The position numbers and the translations under genes were made by a program. From DATBLE01 sp963719325 (lineage in GTDB: Bacteria; Actinomycetota; Thermoleophilia; Gaiellales; Gaiellaceae): a stretch of 64,000 nt of DNA. Position 1 is the first letter of the stretch; every line of letters starts with the position of its first letter. The notes under the pieces were generated by a model. The model ran no database searches and was not told where the DNA came from. It saw only the letters and a list, made by a program, of their open reading frames with translations. The DNA is taken from positions 186,001-250,000 of the forward strand of contig CAVRBW010000005.1 in assembly GCA_963719325.1 (NCBI GenBank), read 5' to 3'. Of this stretch, positions 1 through 10,146 are shown piece after piece.

Positions 1-359
1 TCGACGGTCTCGTAGGCGACGCAGGCGGCGCCGCTGTCGACCAGCGCCTCGGTCAACTCCTTGCTCGCCGCGAGATGCAGGTAGGTGAACAGGATCTGAC
101 CCTCCCGCAGCCGCGGATACTCGGCGGGTAGCGGCTCCTTGACCTTCAGCACCAGCTCCGATTCGGCCCAGACCTCGTCCACGGACCGCAGTCCCGCGCC
201 GACGGCCGCGTACGAGTCGTCGGGGAAGGCGCTGCCCTCTCCCGCGCCCGTCTCGACCAGCACGTCGTGCCCGGCCCGGACGAGCTCGCGCGCGCCCGCC
301 GGAGTGAGCGCGATGCGGTACTCGTCGGACTTGATCTCCTTGACGACTCCGACCTTCAC
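1..359 (-). CDS. ald: Alanine dehydrogenase, N-terminal part (cut by window edge)
   Basis: The minus strand opens with GTG (359) and reads VKVGVVKEIKSDEYRIALTP, the typical N-terminus of NAD-dependent alanine dehydrogenase, which interconverts L-alanine and pyruvate plus ammonia. The K-E-I-K...E-x-R-x-x-L-T-P pattern and a following GAGEGSAFPD segment match the family's substrate-binding domain. About 119 codons are present; the catalytic remainder and NAD domain lie beyond the left edge. It starts 12 bases after the NUDIX stop, so it is probably the last gene of a minus-strand operon. Transhydrogenase alpha subunits share this N-terminus, but alanine dehydrogenase fits better. Confidence 0.85.
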   Translation of the reverse strand, partial: MKVGVVKEIKSDEYRIALTPAGARELVRAGHDVLVETGAGEGSAFPDDSYAAVGAGLRSVDEVWAESELVLKVKEPLPAEYPRLREGQILFTYLHLAASKELTEALVDSGAACVAYETV

Positions 360-371
360 GGCGGGCGGACC

Positions 372-884
372 TTAGCGGCTTCCCTGGGCCCGTTCGCGCA
401 AGTACAGGAGGAGGCCCGCGAGCGTCTTCGCGTCCTCGATCTCGTCGAGATGCGCGCCGATCTCGTCGACGGGCCAGCGCACGAGCTCGAACGACTCGTC
501 CTCGTCCGGATGAGCCTCGCCCTGCTCGAGGCCCTCGGCGACGAACAGCGTCATGCGCTCCCGGCAGAAGCCGGGCGTCGTCCAGAACGCCGCCGCCTCT
601 CGCCATTCGCCGCCGGTCAGCCCGGTCTCCTCCGCGAGCTCGCGCTTGGCGCTCGCGAGGGGCGACTCCTCGGGCTTCAGAGTCCCCGCGGGGATCTCGA
701 GCAGCTCGTCCCGCGTCGCTTCGCGGAGCTGGCGGACGAGCGTGACGAAGCCGTCGCGGTCGACCGGAACGATCGCGACCGCCCCGGGATGCTCGACGAT
801 CTCGCGCTCGTGCGCACCCCAGCGCTCGAGCGTCATCGAGAGCAGGCGTCCGTCGTAGACGGTGCGGATCTCGTCCGGCTTCAT
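372..884 (-). CDS. NUDIX hydrolase, ADP-ribose pyrophosphatase type
   Basis: A 170-residue protein beginning MKPDEIRTVYDGRLLSM. The NUDIX box is visible in mid-protein as a glycine-rich lead (PAGTLKPEE) followed by AKRELAEETGL, giving the R-E-x-x-E-E metal-binding helix. Length and N-terminal strand pattern fit ADP-ribose pyrophosphatases, which cut ADP-ribose to AMP and ribose 5-phosphate. The ATG overlaps the TGA of the upstream DUF3866 gene (TCAT on the plus strand), implying translational coupling. The substrate is inferred from family resemblance only. Confidence 0.85.
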   Translation of the reverse strand: MKPDEIRTVYDGRLLSMTLERWGAHEREIVEHPGAVAIVPVDRDGFVTLVRQLREATRDELLEIPAGTLKPEESPLASAKRELAEETGLTGGEWREAAAFWTTPGFCRERMTLFVAEGLEQGEAHPDEDESFELVRWPVDEIGAHLDEIEDAKTLAGLLLYLRERAQGSR

Positions 885-1823
885 CCGAGCAGCTCCCGGG
901 CGAGCCGCCCCGCCGCGAAGGCGGCCGCGAAGAACGCCGGATCGTCGTCGGGGCCTCGACCCATGTGCTCGAGCGGCAGCCCCGCGCAGGCGTCGCGCCA
1001 ATCCTCTCCATCGGCCTCCTCCGCGACGAGCACGTCGGCGAGGCAGAGATCGAGCACCGCCTGCGTGTGATGCGAGAGCCCGCGGTGGCGCTCGCGGGGA
1101 TCGGCGTCCGAGACTCGCGCGGCGATCACCGGCCGCCCGCCGAGGGACCCAGCCGCATTCGCGGCGATCGCCGCGGCGAGCCCACCGTGGCCGAGGCGCG
1201 AGCCCGTGCCGACGATCCCGGGGCCGATCGCGCACACGGCGACGTCGTAGCCTCCGAGCCTTCACCCAGGCGAGCGCCGACCAGGGGGTGACGCACTCGA
1301 CGTCGCCGCCGAAGCATGCGCCGACCGCGACCGTCTCGCCGAGCAGGCTCCGCTCCCGCAGAAGGCGAACCGTGTCGGAGAGGGCAAGCGGCAGGGCCCC
1401 GCCCGCCAGCTGCACGTACGCGACGCGCAGCCCGGCGAGAGCCGCGCAGACCGGCGCGACCTGGCTGTGCAGCGAGCAGCACACCACGGGCATGCCGTCC
1501 AGCGACTCGGCGAGGCTCGCGTCCTCCTCGGCATGCCGAAGCGCAGCCTGCATCGGCGTGTAGGGGAGCTTGACCACGTGCGCGCCCGGCTCCGGCGCGA
1601 GGCCGAGTCCGCGAGTCAGGTTCACGTAGAGCACGTCGAATCCGCCCGAGCCCAGCTCGAGCTCGCGTGCCTGCGTGTTGACGACCACCTCGTCCCCGAG
1701 GGCGATCGGGCCGGTCAGGGCGGGATAAGCGACGCACGCCACGCCGTCCACCTCGAGCCGGGCAAGACCTTCGTGGCGCTCGCGCACGGCGGTGACGATC
1801 CCGCGCTCGAGGCTAAGCGCCAC
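881..1823 (-). pseudogene. DUF3866 family protein with a frameshift
   Basis: The N-terminal part begins GTG at 1823 (VALSLERGIVTAVRERHEG), overlapping the peptidase stop by 11 bases. It continues through LTGPIALGDEVVVNT and PVVCCSLHSQVAPVCAA to ALAWVKA near 1255. The protein then resumes one frame over (GYDVAVCAIGPGIVGTGSRL) and runs to a TGA at 881. One extra base in the run at about 1250-1256 would explain the shift. The joined length (about 314 residues) and motifs fit DUF3866, a family of unknown function common in actinobacteria. It is either a real pseudogene or a sequencing error; the downstream half shows no other decay, so I lean to an error or very recent change. Confidence 0.7.
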
Positions 1824-2919
1824 GAGCCTCTTCGACCAGCGCGAGCGTCACGTCGACCATGCGATCGAGATCGGCGACCGCGATGTGCTCCTGGGGGCTG
1901 TGGATCTCGGCCATCCCGTTCGCCAGATTCACGCAGGCGAGCCCTCGCATGTTGAAGACGTTCGCATCCGCACCGCCTCCCGAGAGCGCGAACGTCGGCG
2001 TATGTCCCGTTCGTTCGAGCGCCGCGCGCGCGAGCCGAACGGGCTCGTCGTCGCGCCGGAAGCGGTAGCCGCGAAACGCCCGCTCGACCTTGGACTCGAC
2101 CTCGCAGCCGCTCAGCGACGCGGCGAACGCGCACGCGTCCAGCAGCTCCTGGACCGTGTCCGCCAGCTTGGTCTCGTCGTGCGACCGGGCTTCCGCGCTG
2201 AAGGAGCAGGTGTCCGGGACGATGTTGCGGGCAACGCCGCCCGTGATCGTCCCGACGTTCGCCGAGGTCTCCTCGTCGAGGCGGCCGAGGCGCATGTCGG
2301 CGATCGCGCGCGCCGCTGCCGCGATTGCCGAACGGCCCTCCTCGGGCGCCATCCCGGCGTGCGCAGCCTTCCCGCGAAAGGTGATCTCGAGGATGGACGA
2401 ATGCGGCGCGCCGAGGACGACTTCGCCGATCGGCGCCGCCTGGTCGTAGACGTAGCCGACCTGCGCCTGGAGCCGGACGCAGTCGAACGCCTCCGCACCT
2501 TTGAGACCGACCTCCTCCTTGGGGGTGAAGACGAGCTCGACGCCCGCGTGCGGGCGCTCGTCTCGGACCAGGCGCCGCGCCGTTTCGACCATCGCGGCCA
2601 CCGCAGACTTGTTGTCGGCTCCGAGGATCGTTCCGCCCGCGTTGCGGACGATGCCGTCCTCGACGACCGGCTCGATCGGTCCCACCGGCGGAACCGTGTC
2701 GAGGTGCGCGCAGAGGAAGAGCGGTGTTCCCTCCGCATTCCGCGGCAGGCGGCAGTAGAGGTTGCCGGCGTCGGCTCCGATCCGCGCGCCCGCGTCGTCC
2801 TCGTCCACCTCCAGCCCGAGCGTACGGAGCTCGGCGGCGACACGGTCGGCGACCGCCCGTTCCTCGCCCGGCGGGCTGCGCATCGCGGCGAGCTCGAGGA
2901 AGAGGTCGAGCGCGCTCAT
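1813..2919 (-). CDS. M20 family metallopeptidase (PepT-like)
   Basis: A 368-residue protein starting MSALDLFLELAAMRSPPGEE. M20 signatures occur in order: HLDTVPP (metal-binding His plus Asp), GADNKSAVAAMVE (second metal Asp), PKEEVGLKGAE (catalytic Glu pair), the dimerisation-domain FRGKAAHAGMAPE, and a C-terminal GGGADANVFN and EIHSPQEH. The spacing fits tripeptidase T and related M20B enzymes that remove N-terminal residues from small peptides. It is cytosolic with no signal peptide. Overlap with DUF3866 downstream and 11 bases to pyrG upstream place it in one transcription unit. The exact peptide preference cannot be read from sequence. Confidence 0.85.
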   Translation of the reverse strand: MSALDLFLELAAMRSPPGEERAVADRVAAELRTLGLEVDEDDAGARIGADAGNLYCRLPRNAEGTPLFLCAHLDTVPPVGPIEPVVEDGIVRNAGGTILGADNKSAVAAMVETARRLVRDERPHAGVELVFTPKEEVGLKGAEAFDCVRLQAQVGYVYDQAAPIGEVVLGAPHSSILEITFRGKAAHAGMAPEEGRSAIAAAARAIADMRLGRLDEETSANVGTITGGVARNIVPDTCSFSAEARSHDETKLADTVQELLDACAFAASLSGCEVESKVERAFRGYRFRRDDEPVRLARAALERTGHTPTFALSGGGADANVFNMRGLACVNLANGMAEIHSPQEHIAVADLDRMVDVTLALVEEARGA

Positions 2920-2930
2920 GTCGCGCGATC

Positions 2931-4538
<1,608 letters not shown>

Positions 4539-4579
4539 GCCGCCGGTGACGAAGACGTACTTCGTTGCGCGAGGGGCGT

Positions 4580-5788
4580 CTACGACTGCCTCCCGAGCCG
4601 ATCGAGGGCATTCAGCGAGGGCGACCGCTCGATCAGCTCACCCAGTGAACGGCGCTCGCCGAGGAGGTTCAGGCCGGCCAGCGCTCCGATCGCCAGCCAC
4701 CGCCTTGGACCCGTGACACGACTCACGGAACTCAAGCCTAGCAGGGCGCCGAGCGCGTTCGACCCCGAGTCCCCGAGCATCGCCATCTCCCGAAGATCGT
4801 AGGGGGCGAGGATGACGGCGGGCACGAGCGGCGCCCGGAGCGGGATTGCCGCGACGGCGTAGGCCTTCAGCGCCCTTCCCGGCCGGGTGTCGAGCTGGTT
4901 CAGGGCGTTTGCGGCCAGCCCGACGAGGAGGGCGCCGGACAGTCGCCGGGTGGCGAGCAGGCCGACGAACGGGATCCCGACGAGTTTCACGACCCCGGTC
5001 GTGCGTCCGGCGCGAAGGTGGCCGGCGAAGCCGCGCTCGGGGCCGCTGAACAGGTCGTCGGCGAGGCCGAGCGCGGCGACCGCCGCCACCCGCGGCTCCA
5101 GCAGCCCCACGAGCCAGCCGACCAGGGGCAAGCGCAGGCCCCGGTGGTTGACGCCGACAGGGCCGAACGCGAGCACGACGTCGCGAAGCTGGCGCGCCCT
5201 GTGCAGGAATCCCCGCACGTCACGACCGGTCGCACGGTGCTCGAGGGGCAACTCGACCTCCTCGAGCGTCAGCCCCGCCGAGAGGGCGTCGAGCGTCATT
5301 CGGGTGTCGCAGCCGAAGCCCGCGGCCAACGGGAAGCAGCGCTGCCGGGCTGCCGGCGAAAGTACCCGCTGGCCCGAGAGGGGCTCCCGCAGCTCTCGCC
5401 CGGCGGCGAGGCGCAGCAGGGCTCGAGCCGTGCGTTTGGCGATCCCGAAGCCCCCGCCTTGCCGCTCGGCGAAGGCGGCAATCGCGAGATCGGAACCGTT
5501 CGCCAGCAACCCGCGGAGGTCGCCGCGCAGGTCCGCGTCGCAGACCAGCAACCGGCCGGGCCTCGCCACGCGCTCACCGAGCGAGAGGGCCTGCCCCTTG
5601 CCACGGCGCGGCAGCCGGACGACCCGCGCTCCCGCTGCCTCCGCCACACGGGCGGTCTCGTCTCGCGAGCCGTCGTCTGCGACGAGCACGTCCGCGTCGG
5701 GAAAGTCCCGCCTGAGCGCGGAGACGGTGGCGCCGATCCGCTCCTCCTCGTCGCGGGCGGCGACGAGGATGGTCACTGGATCATCCAC
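4580..5788 (-). CDS. Fusion: GT2 glycosyltransferase plus MraY/WecA-like domain
   Basis: About 402 residues in two parts. The N-terminal third is a GT-A fold family 2 transferase: VTILVAARDEEERIGATVSA, then LVADDGSRDET and a DAD metal site (VCDADLRGD). The C-terminal part resembles polyprenyl-phosphate HexNAc-1-phosphate transferases: ADDLFSGPERGFAGHLRAG, NALNQLDTRPGRALK and MLGDSGSNALGALLG, with hydrophobic segments between. It probably acts at the membrane on an undecaprenyl-linked sugar. Start is GTG 5788 (or 5776), overlapping the SteB-like stop. Joining the two activities in one chain is unusual, and the short transferase part may be non-catalytic. Confidence 0.75.
   Translation of the reverse strand: MDDPVTILVAARDEEERIGATVSALRRDFPDADVLVADDGSRDETARVAEAAGARVVRLPRRGKGQALSLGERVARPGRLLVCDADLRGDLRGLLANGSDLAIAAFAERQGGGFGIAKRTARALLRLAAGRELREPLSGQRVLSPAARQRCFPLAAGFGCDTRMTLDALSAGLTLEEVELPLEHRATGRDVRGFLHRARQLRDVVLAFGPVGVNHRGLRLPLVGWLVGLLEPRVAAVAALGLADDLFSGPERGFAGHLRAGRTTGVVKLVGIPFVGLLATRRLSGALLVGLAANALNQLDTRPGRALKAYAVAAIPLRAPLVPAVILAPYDLREMAMLGDSGSNALGALLGLSSVSRVTGPRRWLAIGALAGLNLLGERRSLGELIERSPSLNALDRLGRQS
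4589..4594 (-). promoter_or_regulatory. Strong ribosome-binding site before a GTA codon (pyrG)
   Basis: On the minus strand GGGAGG lies 5 bases upstream of GTA (4583-4581), the codon exactly where the conserved CTP synthase N-terminus should begin. The GTA overlaps the TAG stop of the upstream glycosyltransferase, the same geometry as the ATGA and GTGA overlaps elsewhere in this cluster. It supports initiation here rather than at the internal GTG at 4538. It could also mark a mutated or misread ATG or GTG. Confidence 0.5.
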
Positions 5789-6668
5789 CGGCCGCGATCG
5801 GCAGGATCTCCGGCAAGACACCGTCCCCCGCGGTCTGCTTCACGCCGTATTGGCCCGGCGTGCCACCGCCGAGCAAGAGGACGAGGGCCAGCCGCCCGGC
5901 CTCGGTGTCGAGGTCGTCGACGGTCGACAGCTCCTGCTTCGCGAAAGTCCGCACGGCAGACGTCGACGCGTTCGTGCGCTCCACGCCGACGGCCGGGACC
6001 CCGGCGGAGGCGAGCCCCGCGTAGAAGCCGGCGAGGAACCGAGCCGTCGGACCTGCCTGGGGAGCGACGGATCGCGCGACAACCACGCTGTCCACCGGAG
6101 GCTTGTCGTTTCCGGACCGTTCCTCGATCAGCTGCGGTGAGAGCAGCTGCCAGAGCACGTTGTCTCCTCCGACAACAAGCCCTTTGCCGAGCCGGCGGCC
6201 GAGGTCGCCGATCTGCCGTCTCGTGGCCAGCGCAGCGAGCGCAGGCCGCTTCGCGAGTGCATGCCTCAGCGTCGGCAGGTCGATGGGGAGCTTCAGCGCA
6301 CGCGTCCGGAGAGGTGGGTCGCCGCCGGCGGCGTCGAGTGCCTGCTCGACCAGCGACCGCACCCGGCTGTCCTCGTGGCCGACGAACACGACCGCGACGC
6401 GCCGGCCGGTCATCCGCCCGTCCATCAGCGCTGGGTAGGCGTCGGCGACGAACGTCTGGGCCGCGCGCTGGGCCCGGGCAAGCTCGCTGCCGCGACGGTT
6501 GGCGGAGTCGAGCCTGCTCTTCAGGTCGGAGATCTGGAGGTTCAGCACCTTGCGCTCGCTGTCCGACACGAACCCCTTGCCGGAGATGCCGACGCCGACG
6601 ACGATCCCGATGATCAGGGCCAGGAAGACGGCCGCCAGCGAGGCGACGTGGTAGCGGAGATCGAACAT
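5781..6668 (-). CDS. SteB/MctB-like membrane-anchored protein (DUF3186)
   Basis: MFDLRYHVASLAAVFLALIIGIVVG gives one N-terminal transmembrane helix, followed by a coiled-coil-prone stretch (VLNLQISDLKSRLDSANRRG) and a soluble domain of about 230 residues outside the membrane. Start, helix and coil match the actinobacterial family called copper transporter MctB or SteB. In corynebacteria SteB partners with SteA in daughter-cell separation. A SteA-type gene lies two genes upstream in the same orientation, supporting the SteB reading over copper transport. About 295 residues; ATG 6668 chosen because it begins the conserved FDLRYH. Confidence 0.75.
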   Translation of the reverse strand: MFDLRYHVASLAAVFLALIIGIVVGVGISGKGFVSDSERKVLNLQISDLKSRLDSANRRGSELARAQRAAQTFVADAYPALMDGRMTGRRVAVVFVGHEDSRVRSLVEQALDAAGGDPPLRTRALKLPIDLPTLRHALAKRPALAALATRRQIGDLGRRLGKGLVVGGDNVLWQLLSPQLIEERSGNDKPPVDSVVVARSVAPQAGPTARFLAGFYAGLASAGVPAVGVERTNASTSAVRTFAKQELSTVDDLDTEAGRLALVLLLGGGTPGQYGVKQTAGDGVLPEILPIAAGG

Positions 6669-6709
6669 GATGGTTGACCGGCTTCGCCAGTCAATCATCT
6701 CGCAGGCAG

Positions 6710-6741
6710 CTAGGCGATTGACCGCCAGGTCAATCGCCTAG
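6710..6741. repeat. 14-bp perfect inverted repeat
   Basis: CTAGGCGATTGACC, a 4-base GCCA loop, then its exact complement. The hairpin spans the stop codon of the SRPBCC gene and lies before the SteB-like gene. The word GATTGACC recurs at about 6769, and a related imperfect hairpin (TTGACCGGC...) lies at about 6674-6694. There is no T tract, so it is not a classical terminator. An RNA-processing or attenuation hairpin or a protein-binding dyad are possible. Confidence 0.6.
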
Positions 6742-7164
6742 CGCCGCCGCAGTCTGGCACAGCGTGTACAGGCGATTGACCGCCCTGCGGGCGAGCGTGC
6801 GCCGGTAGGCGATGAGCCACGGCCCCTCGACGGTCAGAGCCGCGTGCGTTCGATCGGCTGTCACGGCATCGAGCTCGACGCGGACGTCCAGACGTTCCCT
6901 GACGAGGTGGAAGGCAAAGAGCCGCGGCCGCTCGGCGGCGGTGACGACGAGCGTGCCGCTCGCCTCGGGACGCCTGAAGAGGGTCGGCTCGGTGCTGGCG
7001 ACAACCTGCCAGCGGGCCCCGGCGGCGGAACCGCGCCGATCCGGCTGCACCGCGGAGAGGCCCGGCCACCAGTCGGGAAGGTGGTGGGGCTCGTCCAGGA
7101 ACCCCCAGACGTCCTCACGGGAGGCGAGCAACTCGCGCTCAGCTTGCATCTTCACGGCGGCCAT
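6730..7164 (-). CDS. SRPBCC-fold (polyketide cyclase/START-like) protein
   Basis: About 144 residues starting MAAVKMQAERELLASREDVW. The pattern of an N-terminal strand, REDVWGFLDEPHHLPDWWPG, strands, and a long C-terminal helix ending LARRAVNRLYTLCQTAAALG is typical of SRPBCC lipid- or ligand-binding proteins. No catalytic residues can be assigned. It sits between the SteA-like and SteB-like genes, so a link to envelope or cell-division lipids is possible but unproven. Start is ATG 7164 or 7149. Confidence 0.65.
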   Translation of the reverse strand: MAAVKMQAERELLASREDVWGFLDEPHHLPDWWPGLSAVQPDRRGSAAGARWQVVASTEPTLFRRPEASGTLVVTAAERPRLFAFHLVRERLDVRVELDAVTADRTHAALTVEGPWLIAYRRTLARRAVNRLYTLCQTAAALGD

Positions 7165-7306
7165 TCTCGCCGGTACTGCTCGGCATCGATGGAACACGCA
7201 CCGTCCGCGCGCGGAGGCGAGACCGCGTCTCGCCGGAGCGCAAGAACGATTCGTCACTCGTGCCGAGGAGGGGGCCCGTGGGGGAACCAGGGGTTCCCCG
7301 ACGTCT

Positions 7307-8500
7307 TTAGCCGATGCCGAGCCAGTCGCGTAACCGCAGCACGACCAGCTCGATCAGGTGCCGCACGCTCGGAGAGGCGACGACGGCGACGACGATCGCC
7401 CCGAGTCCGGTCACACCCAGCGCAGCCAGCGGCCACAGGCCGACCCGGCGGGAGACGAGCCGGTACACACCCTTCGCGTCGACGAGGATCTCCCCCACCC
7501 GCAGCCTCGTGAGGAACGTCGAGGACATGCCGTCGCGGTTTCGCTCGAGAAACTCGATCAGGTTGAAGTGCGTGCCGACCGCGACGATCAGCTCCGCCCC
7601 CTTTTCGTACGCGAGCAGCAGCGCGACGTCCTCGCTGATCCCCATCGCCGGCACGACCTGGTAGGGCACGTCGAGGATCTCGGCTCGCTCCGCGCCCGGC
7701 GCGTTTCCGTTGCCGCGGTAGGCGTGAACGACCAGCTCCGCTCCGCTCTTCAGCGCGGCGTCGGAGACCGAGTCCATGTCGCCGACGATCACGTCCGGCT
7801 TGTAGCCCGCCTCGATCAGCGCATCGGCGCCGCCGTCGACGCCGATCAGCACCGGCTTGAAGTCGCGAACGTACGGTCGCACAATCCTGAGATCGCGCTT
7901 GTGCCCAGGCCCGCGCGCGACGACGAGCGCATGCCGGTCGCGGAAGCGGGTCTTGAGCGTCGGAAAGTCGATCCCCTCCGCCAGCAGGCTCCCCTCCGCC
8001 CGCAGATGCTGGAGCGTGTTCTCGGCGAACGCGGAGAGCGACTCGGTGACGCGGCTTCGTTGCTCCGCCAGCGACCGCTCGAGCTCGCGCTCCTCCCACG
8101 CCCTCCCACGGGCGAGGCATGCCCCGTTCCGGAAGAGGCTCGCACCGCGGACCGTCACCTGCTCTCCTTCCGAGACCTCGTCGAAGAGCGGCGCCCCAGG
8201 CGCGTCGATCAGCGTCACGCCGCCGCGGACGAGGAGCAGCGGTCCCGGGTTCGGAAACCGACCCGACAAGGAGTCGGCGACGTTCACGACGACCCGGACG
8301 CCCGTCTCGAGCAGCTCCTCCGCCGTCAGCCGGTCGAGATCGGTGTGGTCGACGATCGCCACGTCGCCCTCTCCGAGGCGGTGGACGAGGCGCTTCGTGC
8401 GCCGGTCGAGCTTCGCGGAACCGGTGAACTCGACCAGAGCAGCACGGCCTCTCGCTCGCGCGAAAGGCCTGGAGCCCACGGAGAGATCACGTCCACTCAT
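7307..8500 (-). CDS. SteA-like protein, putative cytokinetic ring component
   Basis: About 397 residues. The central part resembles the thiamin pyrophosphokinase catalytic fold: GVDGGADALIEAGYKPDVIV followed by GDMDSVSDAALKSGA. The N-terminus is an actinobacterial extension (AKLDRRTKRLVHRLGEGDVA). The C-terminus has one or two membrane segments (LWPLAALGVTGLGAIVVAVV) and a short tail. This architecture matches SteA, described with SteB in corynebacterial cell separation. Start is ATG 8500 or GTG 8506, overlapping the recN TAG. The kinase-like site may be vestigial. Confidence 0.75.
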   Translation of the reverse strand: MSGRDLSVGSRPFARARGRAALVEFTGSAKLDRRTKRLVHRLGEGDVAIVDHTDLDRLTAEELLETGVRVVVNVADSLSGRFPNPGPLLLVRGGVTLIDAPGAPLFDEVSEGEQVTVRGASLFRNGACLARGRAWEERELERSLAEQRSRVTESLSAFAENTLQHLRAEGSLLAEGIDFPTLKTRFRDRHALVVARGPGHKRDLRIVRPYVRDFKPVLIGVDGGADALIEAGYKPDVIVGDMDSVSDAALKSGAELVVHAYRGNGNAPGAERAEILDVPYQVVPAMGISEDVALLLAYEKGAELIVAVGTHFNLIEFLERNRDGMSSTFLTRLRVGEILVDAKGVYRLVSRRVGLWPLAALGVTGLGAIVVAVVASPSVRHLIELVVLRLRDWLGIG

Positions 8501-8505
8501 CGCCA

Positions 8506-10146
8506 CTAGCCATTCTCGCGGTTCGCGAGAATGGCGAGAAACTCTCGGCCGCCGAGCATACGCTCGATCTCGCCGTTGCGCTCCGCGGGGGCGAGCTCCT
8601 GGATGCGCGTGTGGGTCGGGTCGCCGGGGATCTTCTCGACCCGGAAGTGCGTGTCCGCCCGGCTCGCGATCTGCGGCAGATGGGTGATCGTCACCACCTG
8701 TGCCCGCCCCGCCAGCCGTGCGAGCGTCTCTGCGACGCCGTGGGCCGTCGTGCCGCCGATCCCCGCGTCGATCTCGTCGAACACCATCGTCTCCCCGCCG
8801 CCCACCGCCGCGATCGCCAGGGCCACTCGTGAGAGCTCTCCGCCCGAGGCCGTCTCTGCGGCCGGCGCGAAGGGCAGCCCGGCATTCGGACGGATCAGGA
8901 AGGCAACCTCGTCTGCCCCGGTCACGCCCAGGTCGCGGTCCCTCAGCTCGACCCGAAACTCCCCGTCGCCCATGCCCATACCGCGCAGCTCCGCGGCGAC
9001 CGCCTCGCCGAACGGCCCGGCGGCCTGCGCCCGCTCGGCTCGGAGCGCCGCTCCCAGCTCGGCTACCCGTGCCTCTGCCTGGGCGACCGCCTCCGCCGCC
9101 GCGGCGGCCGGATCGAGCCCTTCGTCGAGTGCCTCGACCTCGGTCCGCGCCTCAGCCGCGCGCGCGAGGAGCTCCTCGTACGAGCCGCAGCGGAAGCGCC
9201 GGCGCGTTTCCGCGATCCGGTCGAGCTCCGCCTCGACCTGGTCGAGACGGTGCGGATCGGTCTCGAGCACGGCCAGGAAGGACCGCAGGGCGCTCGCCGC
9301 CTCACGGAGCCTGAGCTCGGCGTCGCGCAGCTCGTCCGCCGCCTTCTGAAGCTCCGGAGCGAGCTGCTCGACCGGCGCGAGGGCGCGCTCTGCGCTCGCC
9401 GTCAGCCCGGCCGCTCCGTCGCCCTCGTCCGGGTCGAGCGCATCGGCCGCGGCCGCCGCTCCCTCGACGAGCTCGGTGAGGTGCCGCAGCCGCTCGCGTT
9501 CCGCGCGCAGCGCCTCCTCGCCGTCCGGCTCCATCCCCTCCGTGTCCTCGACCAGGGCGCGCAGCTCGGCGAGCCGCGCCTCGGCGGCTGCAGCGCCGAG
9601 CGTCAGCTCCTCGTGACGCCTGCGCGCGGCGGTCAGCTCCCGCCAGGCGAGGCGTGCCTGCGCGCGGCGCCGCAGCTGATCGTCCCCACAGAACGAGTCG
9701 AGAACGGCGAGCTGGTAAGAGGCTCGGGCCAGGCGGCGCTGCTCGAACTGCCCCGACATCGCCAGGAGGCGCTCGCAGAGTGCCGCGACGTCCTCGCGCG
9801 CTGCGCTCCTCCCCCAGGCGTAGGCGCGCGAGCGTCCGTCGCCGGTCACCCGCCGGGCGAGCACGACCCCCTCCTCGTCCTCGGGGCGCAGCTCGAGGAG
9901 CGCAGCGGCGGTCTCGTCGTCGACCAGGCCGGCCGGAAGGTCGAACTCTGCCTCGACGTAGGCGTCGGACCCACCCGGTCCGACGTAGGCCGCTTCTCCC
10001 TTGGCACCGAGCAGCAGCCCGATTGCCTGTGCGAGGATCGTCTTGCCGGCGCCGGTCTCGCCGGTGATCACGTTCAGCCCCGGCGCGAACGAGAGCTCAG
10101 CCTCTCGGATGAGGACGAGGTTCTCGATCCGCAGGCTACGAAGCAA
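8506..10146 (-). CDS. recN: DNA repair protein RecN
   Basis: An SMC-like ATPase of 546 residues acting in double-strand-break repair. The N-terminus LRIENLVLIREAELSF is followed by Walker A GETGAGKT. A long charged coiled coil occupies roughly residues 150-380. The C-terminal head has the signature TASGGELSRVALAI, Walker B MVFDEIDAGIGG and a late ITHLPQIAS. The start is TTG at 10146, which overlaps the nadK TAG; no ATG lies near the conserved N-terminus. The recN-nadK-tlyA order is conserved in many bacteria. Confidence 0.95.
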   Translation of the reverse strand: MLRSLRIENLVLIREAELSFAPGLNVITGETGAGKTILAQAIGLLLGAKGEAAYVGPGGSDAYVEAEFDLPAGLVDDETAAALLELRPEDEEGVVLARRVTGDGRSRAYAWGRSAAREDVAALCERLLAMSGQFEQRRLARASYQLAVLDSFCGDDQLRRRAQARLAWRELTAARRRHEELTLGAAAAEARLAELRALVEDTEGMEPDGEEALRAERERLRHLTELVEGAAAAADALDPDEGDGAAGLTASAERALAPVEQLAPELQKAADELRDAELRLREAASALRSFLAVLETDPHRLDQVEAELDRIAETRRRFRCGSYEELLARAAEARTEVEALDEGLDPAAAAAEAVAQAEARVAELGAALRAERAQAAGPFGEAVAAELRGMGMGDGEFRVELRDRDLGVTGADEVAFLIRPNAGLPFAPAAETASGGELSRVALAIAAVGGGETMVFDEIDAGIGGTTAHGVAETLARLAGRAQVVTITHLPQIASRADTHFRVEKIPGDPTHTRIQELAPAERNGEIERMLGGREFLAILANRENG

